Notes under the pieces: generated by a model
What the model was told of the DNA's origin: nothing
Databases searched by the model: none
Seen by the model: the letters and a program-made list of their open reading frames with translations, nothing else
In this document: positions 36,358 through 44,802 of the stretch, piece after piece
Numbering within the stretch: the first letter of the stretch is position 1
How the letters are laid out: the number at the start of each line of letters is the position of its first letter
Source of the DNA: Clarireedia homoeocarpa
Taxonomy: Eukaryota; Ascomycota; Leotiomycetes; Helotiales; Rutstroemiaceae
Length of the DNA: 60,248 bases
Direction: 5' to 3'
NCBI GenBank assembly: GCA_001465935.1
Contig: LNKV01000116.1
Span: 8,138-68,385, forward strand
Translations under genes and position numbers: made by a program

Positions 36358-37003
36358 NNNNNNNNNNNNNNNNNNNNNNNNNNNNNNNNNNNNNNNNNNN
36401 NNNNNNNNNNNNNNNNNNNNNNNNNNNNNNNNNNNNNNNNNNNNNNNNNNNNNNNNNNNNNNNNNNNNNNNNNNNNNNNNNNNNNNNNNNNNNNNNNNNN
36501 NNNNNNNNNNNNNNNNNNNNNNNNNNNNNNNNNNNNNNNNNNNNNNNNNNNNNNNNNNNNNNNNNNNNNNNNNNNNNNNNNNNNNNNNNNNNNNNNNNNN
36601 NNNNNNNNNNNNNNNNNNNNNNNNNNNNNNNNNNNNNNNNNNNNNNNNNNNNNNNNNNNNNNNNNNNNNNNNNNNNNNNNNNNNNNNNNNNNNNNNNNNN
36701 NNNNNNNNNNNNNNNNNNNNNNNNNNNNNNNNNNNNNNNNNNNNNNNNNNNNNNNNNNNNNNNNNNNNNNNNNNNNNNNNNNNNNNNNNNNNNNNNNNNN
36801 NNNNNNNNNNNNNNNNNNNNNNNNNNNNNNNNNNNNNNNNNNNNNNNNNNNNNNNNNNNNNNNNNNNNNNNNNNNNNNNNNNNNNNNNNNNNNNNNNNNN
36901 NNNNNNNNNNNNNNNNNNNNNNNNNNNNNNNNNNNNNNNNNNNNNNNNNNNNNNNNNNNNNNNNNNNNNNNNNNNNNNNNNNNNNNNNNNNNNNNNNNNN
37001 NNN
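36358..37003. other. Assembly gap (646 N)
   Basis: Run of N inside LINE ORF2, most likely because a nested repetitive element could not be resolved. The missing part includes the early RT region. The reading frame across it is coincidental since the gap length is nominal. Confidence 0.95.
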
Positions 37004-39905
37004 CCCCCCCCCGGAACCAGATCTTCAGGATATAAACGGAGCCGAATATCGGGACCAGATCCCTTTCCCGGACATAACAGAGAGAGAAGTATACCAAACT
37101 ATTACTTCAACGCCTCCAATGAAAGCGGCAGGACCCGATGGTATTATAAATCGAGCTCTCCATATTGCTGCTGCCCAAATAGCCCCCCACCTCACAAAAA
37201 TATTCAATTGGAGCCTACGGCTGGGGTACTGTACAGCACACTTCCGGCATTCAACTACCATAGTCCTCAGAAAACCTGGTAAGGATGACTACACTGCACC
37301 CAAAGCGTATCGACCGATAGCCCTACTTAACACTATTGGAAAAGTGATGGACTCGATAATCGCAAAAAGAATCAGCTATGTAACAGAAGTGCACCAACTG
37401 TTACCGAGCATCCATATAGGGGGACGCAAAGGGAGATCCACTGACCATGCAATACATATCATTATCGAAAAGATATATGAAGCCTGGAACTCGCCTGATC
37501 CGCAGGTGGCAAATCTTCTACTACTCGATGTCACTGGAGCTTTCGATAATGTTTCACATACCAGATTGCTCCACAATCTCCGGAAACGCAGAATAGATGA
37601 TAAAACCGTCAGATGGATAGCCAGCTTTCTAGCAGACCGGAGCACGGTCATCAGCTTTGATACATTCAGATCAGAAGTTTATAAAACGACTACGGGTATC
37701 CCCCAAGGATCTCCGCTATCCCCTATCCTGTACCTATATTACAACGCCGACCTGGTAGAAATCTGTAATTAAGAGCCCAATACTATTGCATCGGGATATA
37801 TTGATGATACAGCTATTTTGCGATGGGGTAGCGCAACCGAAGAGACTTGCAACGGGTTAACAGAAACCATGCAAAAAGCCAACGAGTGGGCAAAAAGACA
37901 TGCATCGGTATCCGCACCGAGCAAATTCCAGCTCACTCATCACACAAAAAGACGTCAGGTGGAGGTTGGCCGCCAAGTACAAGTAGATCAGACGGCAGTC
38001 CACCCGTCTCCGAGCAGCAAATATATCGGGGTCATACTCGATACAGCGCTAAATTGGAAACATCATATTCAGAATATAATAATGAAAACCTCGAAATCCA
38101 TCGGCGCCCTAACAAGTCTGGCTAGTTCCACATGGGGAGCAAGTGTCACAGAGCTCAGAAAGATCTACCAAGCGGTCATTATCCCTCAGATGATGTACGG
38201 CTGCTCAGCATGGTCCGTGGCCCAAGGGCGCGGAGAAGGCTACACAAAGCAGACCATCGACACTCTTAAAAGACTCCAAGCGAAAGCAGCTAGAATCATC
38301 GGAGGTGCATACAAGGCAACATCAGGCCCGGCACTGGATGTAGAGGTTCATCTACTTCCCATCGAGCAACAAATTTGGAAGACGAGCGCCGAGACAGTCA
38401 GCAGAATCCTCTCTACCAACAAGATGCCCACCTTAACAGGATTTCACTGCTTTAGAAACAATAGAAGCCGAAGGAGACAGGCACCATACCTGAGTCCTTT
38501 GGAACACATCTATAGACGTCTCCACCAGAGCCGAGGCGCCACGATTGAAAAACAAGAGCCTATCCCACCCTACGTTGCACCACCATGGTGGCAAGGACCA
38601 AGTATAAGAATAGCTTCAAACGTAGAAACAGCTAAGAAACAGCACAAAGACTTCCTCCAATACTCTTCAAATTGTATACTCATCTACACTGACGGCAGTG
38701 GTATCGACAATCAGATAGGAGCTGCAGCAATGTCACCTCTGACAAGATCCACGAAGATGGCATATATGGGGAACAGCGAAACTTCAACGGTTTATGTAGC
38801 AGAACTACAAGGTATCAAACTAGCCCTTCATATTGCAGATGAGGATGCAGAGAAAGGGAACAGGAGAGAGAAGGTAGTTATCTTCACAGACAGTCATGCG
38901 GCAATCAGAATATTTCAGACACCAAACAATAGATCAGATGCCTACATTGTGGCCGAAGCGATACCACTAATAGACAAGCTCCAAAGAGATCGGGAGACAC
39001 AAGTTGAGATAAGATGGGTCCCTGCCCATATAGGCATCTGGGGAAATGAGGCAGCAGACAGAGCAGCCAAAACAGCAGCGAGGGCTAGCCGAGGAACCCC
39101 GAACGTCACTCAACCAAAGGTTTATCACCTGCAAACGACTCTTAAAACGTGGATCATGAGGCAGACGAGAGCAGAGTGGGCATACAAATGGGAGACGGAA
39201 CAGATAGGGAGAGCCACCTACAAATACATTCAGAAACCTACACATAGGGTTCTACGTTTACACCACGGCCTGAAGAAGTGGCAGAGCGCACTGCTCATCC
39301 AAATGCGAACGGAGAAAATTGGCTTGAGAGATCACCTATGGAAAAGGAAGGTTCCGGAATTCGACGACCCGGGATGCGACTGCGGCGAAGAACGACAAAC
39401 CGTGAGTCATGTCCTACTGAGATGCCGAAAGTATCGGGACCTACGACGGAGGGAGTTTGGTATCCAAGGACGAATGGACTGGAGGGCAATCTTAAACGAG
39501 TCAAAATCAGCCACAAAAGCCATACAATTCATAGAACAGACACGCCTCCTTGGGCAATTCAGGAGATGTGATGCAGCACAGAGAGACGAAGTGGAACACT
39601 GGGGGGAGACTGAAGGTACAGGGACACGAGATGGCTAGCACCAGCGGCAGCTAAGGAGCCGGGTTTTATCCCAGAAGACTGAGCAAAGCACTCCTTTTTA
39701 TATCTATGTATATAGCTGTAGATAGAAGCCAGACCGTCTAGTAGAGGAGGTTGCTGGTCACCGCAAGGCGATGAAGTGAAGTACAAGTGTTAATTACAGT
39801 AAGGCGCATTTCGGTAACTGCGCCGAAGCTAGACTATTCGGGCATAGCAGCCCTTCGGACTACTGGATCCGTGTATAACATAATCAATCAATCAATCAAT
39901 CAATC

Positions 39906-40695
39906 CCACTGGGAAAATAGGAGTGGGACACAGTGGGAGCGATGGGACAACGGAGAACGAAGGTCTATATAAACAAGATGTATTTCCTTAGTATATGAAG
40001 CTTCGTGCTCAACTCAAATAGTAATTTCATTACTTAGTTACCACTGCCTAAACCTCACCGGTTCAATCCCCTGCCTGCAAGTCTTCAATACACATAACAC
40101 CACATCCTAGTATCGGCTTCCAACGTGATACTAGAGAGCACAATATAACATACTACCAGAAAGTCATCAAGGTTTTGATTCACTAAGCTTTGAGTATCTG
40201 AGCAAATAAAAAGTAAAAAAGATAATATTATAGTCTCTGGATTACACGAAGATATGGGAAAACCCTATGAAATAGGGGGAAAACCATATCGAGACTTATT
40301 CAAATGAATCTATCCCTCTTCGCAGCCATCTCGATATTCAAATTGATAATAGTAGGTTGGAGGATTGTATAAATTATTATCAACTAATATAAACATTAAT
40401 ATAGGTTGGAATAGTAATTACATACCTTCTCGGCTTCGATCAAGATTGAATTGAAACTTGCAGGTACATATTGATACCCATTTACTACCCGAATCATTTG
40501 TGTCAACCGCTTATACTCATATAGCTATAAAATATAATCACAAAAGGAGATACTCACTTCCTATCATAACCATATCTGTCAGCTATGTATGTTCCTGTAG
40601 CTATACAAATTTATCGCCAAAGGAAATACTTACACACTATTATCATCAAATCTGTTAGCTATCTATATTCCTAACCATAATTCCTACTCCTTATT
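39906..40695. other. Intergenic after LINE, no gene recognised
   Basis: About 790 bp. A nested inverted repeat lies at 40251-40290: GATATGG pairs with CCATATC and, inside it, CCCTAT with ATAGGG, separated by A-rich bulges. GGTTCAATCCC at 40060-40070 resembles a pol III B box but no tRNA fold was found. No ORF of interest. Confidence 0.45.
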
Positions 40696-40865
40696 CCAAA
40701 ATGGACTTGGGGTCAAGTCCGTTTGTTTTCCACCAAACGATTTAGCGTCGATTTGCCGAGGGGGTCAGGTCCATTTAGGTCAAGTCCATTTATTAGGGTT
40801 AGCTCCATATCCGCGCATAGATCGCTCGGAGACGCTTCAAATTCGAGTATGAATAAAAGTCGACA

Positions 40866-41081
40866 CAGGCGATACCCATCCCGTTAAGTATTCCCCCCAA
40901 ACCCCATTAGAAGGTAAGTTATACGACAACATCATTATCGTTGTCGATTTTTTGATGGGGTAAACCCATGCACAGACCAAGTCAGTCAGTGTAGGGGGGC
41001 CCGTCCGCCAGTGCGGGGTGCCAATGCACAGGCCATATCCACCCAAATATTCATCCCAAGCATCAAGTGAAGGGTAAAAGT
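40866..41081 (+). repeat. Imperfect ~55-bp direct repeat in the CT-depleted leader
   Basis: The stretch from about 40866 (CACAGGCGATACCC..TATTCCCCCCAA..AAGGTAA) recurs with substitutions from about 41027 (CACAGGCCATATCC..TATTCATCCCAA..AAGGGTAA). Both copies avoid CT. Likely promoter or leader of the OrsD-like gene. Confidence 0.45.
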
Positions 41082-41234
41082 ATAAATATATCAAATCGGC
41101 AATTCCCACCAGTCATTATACATAGGGGTTCAGAGCATGAAATTTAGGATGGATTTAAACAAAGAAGTAGATGTAGAAAAATAGTAGATATAAGAATTGT
41201 AAGAATTGTAATAATTGCAAGAATTGCAAGAATA

Positions 41235-41297
41235 TCAAGCATTTCAAGCATTTCAAGCATTTCAAGCATTTCAAGCATTTCAAGCATTTCAAGAATT
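41235..41297 (+). repeat. 9-bp tandem repeat TCAAGCATT
   Basis: Six perfect copies of TCAAGCATT (41235-41288) plus one variant TCAAGAATT, 40 bp upstream of the OrsD-like start codon. Being a multiple of three it leaves a short upstream frame open (FQA repeats), which is probably not translated. Confidence 0.85.
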
Positions 41298-41336
41298 CAA
41301 GTTGAAGAATTCAAACCATTTTGTATATCCTATACA

Positions 41337-43271
41337 ATGGAACCGTTTGTCCATTTCCCAGCACAAGGGGTCATTGTATGTTCGGAATGCAAGTATGCCG
41401 TATTGCCCAGTCATGTCGAGACCCATTTGCAGGACAAAGAGAAGCATAGGACAGTGAACACCGATCGAGAACGTATGGTTACAGCAATTCAGGCCATTCA
41501 AGGGTTGAAAACCACAACAGCCGAGTTGAATCATTTAATATTTTCCCCAGTAAGTAACCCCCCCATCCCCATATTACAACAGGCCCGGACCGATGGGTTG
41601 AAATGTCAATTGCACAATGAGTACGGCAATCCATGCCCGTATATTGCATGTCAAGCCCGAAAAATCCAAGAGCATTGTCGTCAAGTACACCAATGGGAGA
41701 ACCCGCAAAGGAAAGGCCGACCAGAGGTAGGGAGAGATCGACAAGTTCCATGGAGAAGCGGGGTGCATTGCCAGCATTTTTTCGTACGTGGACCGGGAGC
41801 CCAGTATTTCGAGGTTCAAGCAGCCGGATCCCGTCCAGCAATACCGCCCGGAGAGGTCGATTGGGAGGCCATTAAGCAACAGTTAAAGCAGGAGATGCAA
41901 CAAGCCGAAGAGGAAGCGCGCCACCCGATCACCGAACCGGAAGAAGCCTGCGAGCCCAATCCATGGTTACGTCGTGTCGGGTGGGTCGAGCATTTAGGTG
42001 CGTTGGATCGGAAGGAATTGCGGGAATGGGTAGCCCCCGTCCAGGACGACGAACCCGAGTTAGGCGTGTTATGCAAGGCATTCGATTGGTTGATTCAAGA
42101 CGCACAGTATCATTGTATTCGAGCGGTGGTAGGGTTGGAGGCATTGTTTGAGACGAACCGAAAGGAGGTGGACCGAGATGTCCGGATGCCGTTTGATAGT
42201 TGGATGGATATCACCACCGTGAAGGCGTATACCGAGGTGCATAAGCAGTTGTTGCGATACATGTTCCGGTCCAAAGATCTTGCGCCCGAGAAGCGGCCGG
42301 GGTATGAGTTGACCGAGAGACAGCAGATGGCGATGCAAGACGTATGGACGAATATTGAGGAGTTTGTATGGTGGAAAGAGTCGCACAGAGATGGAGACAG
42401 CGGGGGAGATGAGACCGAGGGAGATGAGACCGAGGGAGAGTCGGAGGAGGAGATTGAATGGATGGGCCGGATCCAGCGGCAGATTTTACGGTTGTGGATG
42501 ACGGTATTGAACCAGCCGTTACACGACAACGAGTATAAGAGCGTGTTGATCAGTGGGTTGGCCGTGTTAGGGATGCGCGGGGACGACGGGTGGTTGGATG
42601 CCGAGGATTACACGCCCAAATATTCGGCCGTGATCAAGTTGGCCCGGTTGATGGTCGTCCAAGAAGCGTACGAGCACCGACAGAAGTCCATTGCACATTA
42701 CGAGCGTCGGGGGTGGAGTGCCCAGCAAGCCCGGGAGGAAGCCGAAAGCCATTATGTGTTAACGCGGCGTTTGGTGTATACATTCATGACCATGACCCAC
42801 AACGGCCAGGATCCGAAGCCCATGCAGTGGTTGTATCGTAGCCGGTCATACGGGTTCAAGATCCGGTATACCAGTACGGCGGAAGGGAAGATCCAGTGGA
42901 TTGGCGATGACGTTTTGTATCCCAAGATCCGGTTTAGCATGAACCAGTTCCGGGGGATGATTCACGGATTGGTAGGGGAAGCACACGAGGAGTTGTTTGA
43001 GAGGTTAATGATGGTACGTATGGGGGAGGACCATGACGTGGATATGAAGCAGGTCCCCCCGATTCATTGGGACCGCATGGTGGATCAGCCGTCCGAGACC
43101 CGAGTAGGGTGGTCGTTTTTGGACGACGAACGGAACCAGTTTGCCGGGTGTACCCAGTGGTGGTTATACGAGCGGATGTACAAGGAGGAGGCGTTGCGCC
43201 AACAGTTCATGGATGCCGGGAAGTTGAAGAGGGAAGCCGTCGCCGCCGCCGCCGTCCCGGGAGAGCGATGA
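41337..43271 (+). CDS. OrsD/DUF3505-like zinc-finger protein, probable N-terminal part of a larger repeat-borne protein
   Basis: Single exon, 644 residues. The N-terminus has CSECKYAVLPSHVETHL followed later by CPYIACQARKIQEHC and VH, the paired Cys2/His2-like fingers of the OrsD/DUF3505 domain. The middle contains NEYKSVLISGLAVLG, DAEDYTPKYSAVIKLARLM and ARVGWSFLDDERN-like blocks. From memory, these blocks recur in large multicopy fungal ORFs that often continue into a RecQ-type helicase; no helicase is present here and the frame ends in an Ala-rich stretch. Acidic DETEG repeats lie near residue 360. Leucine is almost always TTG or TTA (one CTT), and NCT codons are absent, unlike all neighbours. 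Function unknown; the name OrsD reflects a domain, not orsellinic acid synthesis. Confidence 0.65.
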   Translation: MEPFVHFPAQGVIVCSECKYAVLPSHVETHLQDKEKHRTVNTDRERMVTAIQAIQGLKTTTAELNHLIFSPVSNPPIPILQQARTDGLKCQLHNEYGNPCPYIACQARKIQEHCRQVHQWENPQRKGRPEVGRDRQVPWRSGVHCQHFFVRGPGAQYFEVQAAGSRPAIPPGEVDWEAIKQQLKQEMQQAEEEARHPITEPEEACEPNPWLRRVGWVEHLGALDRKELREWVAPVQDDEPELGVLCKAFDWLIQDAQYHCIRAVVGLEALFETNRKEVDRDVRMPFDSWMDITTVKAYTEVHKQLLRYMFRSKDLAPEKRPGYELTERQQMAMQDVWTNIEEFVWWKESHRDGDSGGDETEGDETEGESEEEIEWMGRIQRQILRLWMTVLNQPLHDNEYKSVLISGLAVLGMRGDDGWLDAEDYTPKYSAVIKLARLMVVQEAYEHRQKSIAHYERRGWSAQQAREEAESHYVLTRRLVYTFMTMTHNGQDPKPMQWLYRSRSYGFKIRYTSTAEGKIQWIGDDVLYPKIRFSMNQFRGMIHGLVGEAHEELFERLMMVRMGEDHDVDMKQVPPIHWDRMVDQPSETRVGWSFLDDERNQFAGCTQWWLYERMYKEEALRQQFMDAGKLKREAVAAAAVPGER

Positions 43272-43333
43272 CGTAGCCCGAGGGCGGGAAAGGGATGATC
43301 CAGGAGAAGAGGGTATTGCAAGTTGCATTTTGG

Positions 43334-44050
43334 CTACGGCTCAGAAGGAAGACTTACAGTGATTCGACGACCGCATCAATATACTCATCCAGATTGTATA
43401 CAGACTCAAGGGAACGTTGAAGAGAAGGATCGAAAGAGAATCCATTGCTGGGCTGCTGTTGGCTACGAGTTTAAAAGCGATATTATATTCTATGATGCTG
43501 GCAATTCGAACGGCAAAATGACGCATAATGCCTATATTGAGCAGATTCTTGAGCCGGTGTCAAACCATGGATTGAACGGGGAGATGACTTCTGTTTAGAG
43601 GAAGATGGAGACTCTGGCCATGGATTTTTGAAGAATAATACACGGAATAAGGTAGTCAAATGAAAGGAAGAGCATAGTCTCAAGTTCTATAAGAATTGCC
43701 CGCAATCCCCTGACCTGGCACCTATTGAGAATTGCTGGCAACCTCTGAAGCAGAAGACTCGTACGCAGCCGCATTGGGACGACGATACTCTCAAAGAGTT
43801 AATATTAGAAGCATGGAATGGGTTGAAGCAGGAAACGATTAATAAATGGGTGGATTCGATGCCAGCAAGGTTGCAAGCTGTACTTGATCATAAGGGCCAA
43901 AACACTAGATCTTAATCTTAATCGAATTATTATACTTAGTTCCATATAGTCACTGATTTTCTATGGTAAAACCCATATATTAATGGTGTTGTGTTGAAAT
44001 AATAAATATTACAATATTTTTGGTGTGCGGTTTTTTTCGTACAGGGTGTG
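43334..44050 (+). pseudogene. 5'-truncated Tc1/mariner-type DDE transposase
   Basis: Conceptual reading gives DDE-family segments: RIHCWAAVGYEFKSDIIFYD, then after a frame change LEEDGDSGHGFLKN (second acidic residue), CPQSPDLAPIENCWQPLKQK (third acidic residue) and PHWDDDTLKELILEAW to a stop at 43913-43915. TGA replaces an expected Trp codon in VVKWKEEH. The N-terminal DNA-binding half is absent where the CT-depleted unit begins. The 3' end near GTACAGGGTGTGA (about 44050) looks like a terminal inverted repeat. Inactive. Confidence 0.75.
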
Positions 44051-44669
44051 ACAAGGCACGAATTTGTACATCAAACAAAATATCTTGGTATTTGCACCAA
44101 GATGCAGGGAAAACCATCCCTATGGAAAAACCTACACCAGATAGAACTGTAACTCAAAACTATTCATTCTCCCTTTCGAGCAAATCATGAAACTCTTCAT
44201 TAATTGATGTTTTCTAAGCACAATCGTCATCATGAAAATATACACATATTTCTCATCAATGCTGTAGCTCTCACTCCATTCGATTTTCCCAACGGTGTAT
44301 ATTCTTTCAACTCGTCACAGTGACTGAAAATATGCTTTGTAATATTTTGAGCAGTCTTGTGAGATTTAGAAGTGATTGAAATTGATCTATCTGAAGAACT
44401 AACGACATAGCAGCTTGAAGGAGGTTTATATCCTCAAACAGTGGCAAAACAAGTGATTCTAGGAGATTCCATAGCTTACAAATAGAAGAGAACTGAACAG
44501 CTGTCAACTGGAGATCGTTGCTCAATCTGGGAATCCCCTCATATTCTCACGATATATTAAAGAAAACTATCTAATTATATAGATCTTCATTTTCTACTAT
44601 TCCAGCTGTTCCAGTTGTTCCAGCGCCCTGGAAAGACTGGTACCACTAGTTATCATATATTCCGACGAC
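44051..44669. other. Intergenic, no gene recognised
   Basis: About 620 bp of ordinary composition with no coding signal. GTTCCAG words repeat near 44605-44625. Confidence 0.4.
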
Positions 44670-44744
44670 TAAGGGTTCTACTATGATCGATCGACCATTG
44701 AGCCTAAGGTCCCTCTAGTCACATGCTCGGCGTCAGTCGTAACA
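44670..44744 (-). repeat. LTR-like repeat copy B, inverted
   Basis: On the minus strand this reads TGTTACGAC..CATGTGACTAGAGGGACC, TTAGGCTCAATG and CATAGTAGAACCC, matching copy A at 33125 in order and spacing. The two copies are inverted relative to each other, 11.5 kb apart. The limit beyond 44670 is unclear. Confidence 0.55.
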
Positions 44745-44802
44745 GTCCTCAAGCTTTATGGTTCGTAACAGAAATCATCTTTTCGACTTTAGTTTTGATG
44801 AA

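Larger units (their letters stand above)
35088..39638 (+). pseudogene. LINE ORF2 (APE endonuclease, RT, RNase H), broken
   Basis: One frame throughout, starting at ATG 35088 inside the end of ORF1. APE: ILQYNVMRS, ALQEPW, ITLGDFNLHHELWG, DHNSDHLLI. Stops at 35868 and 36072 (both TAG) precede the nested LTR insertion and gap. After the gap RT resumes with KAAGPDGI, AYRPIALLNTIGK, LLLLDVTGAFDNVSH, GIPQGSPLSPILY; TAA at 37770 falls eight codons before the catalytic YIDD. RNase H: IYTDGSGI, AELQGIKLAL, IFTDSHAA, VPAHIGIWGNEAAD. The C-terminal motif is CDCGEERQTVSHVLLRC. The RNase H half is open for 606 codons, so decay is limited. Confidence 0.85.
33404..39905 (+). mobile_element. Tad-like LINE retrotransposon, inactivated
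   Basis: Non-LTR element with a gag-like ORF1 carrying three CCHC-type knuckles, an ORF2 with APE endonuclease, RT, RNase H and a C-terminal Cys/His motif, and a 3' UTR ending in an (AATC)n tail (39882-39905) instead of poly(A). Domain order matches the Tad/I group of fungal LINEs. The 5' limit is unclear because a LTR-like repeat precedes it. It is interrupted by an LTR-type insertion at 36239 and an N gap. In-frame stops look like C-to-T changes at CA, suggesting light RIP. Confidence 0.88.
40696..43333 (+). mobile_element. Putative CT-depleted mobile unit with an OrsD-like gene
   Basis: From 40837 to 43333 the plus strand contains only three CT dinucleotides (41330, 41948, 42279), in coding and non-coding parts alike, while AG is frequent; normal CT usage resumes at 43334. 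The left edge CCAAAATGG-ACTTG (40696) and the right edge CAAGTTGCATTTTGG (ending 43333) are imperfect inverted copies of about 15 bp, and the right one coincides with the end of depletion. Three GGTCA(A/G)GTCC(A/G)TTT words cluster at the left end, like subterminal binding sites. No target duplication is clear. The unit carries one ORF and no recognisable transposase. Confidence 0.5.

Noticed and set aside
36168..37772. Continuous 534-codon frame across the N gap
   Set aside because: Continuity depends on the nominal gap length; the two sides are separate parts of LINE ORF2.
40060..40070. GGTTCAATCCC resembling a tRNA B box
   Set aside because: Flanking bases do not form a T-arm or acceptor stem and no A box fits; not a tRNA.
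41235..41297. Possible CRISPR-like array
   Set aside because: Nine-base units in direct tandem without spacers in a eukaryote; a simple minisatellite.
41215..41457. Short frame with FQA repeats upstream of the OrsD-like ORF
   Set aside because: Produced by the 9-bp repeat; overlaps the main start in another frame and has no other content.
41479..42940. Many long frames on both strands of the OrsD-like ORF
   Set aside because: CT loss on the plus strand removes TAG stops from the minus strand, so long shadow ORFs are expected.
40696..43333. Idea that the unit is a Starship or Crypton
   Set aside because: No tyrosine-recombinase (DUF3435-type) captain or recombinase motif is visible, and the unit is far too small for a Starship.
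40837..43333. RIP as the cause of the CT loss
   Set aside because: RIP lowers CA/TG on both strands and raises AT. Here CA, TG and GC content are high and only one strand lacks CT.
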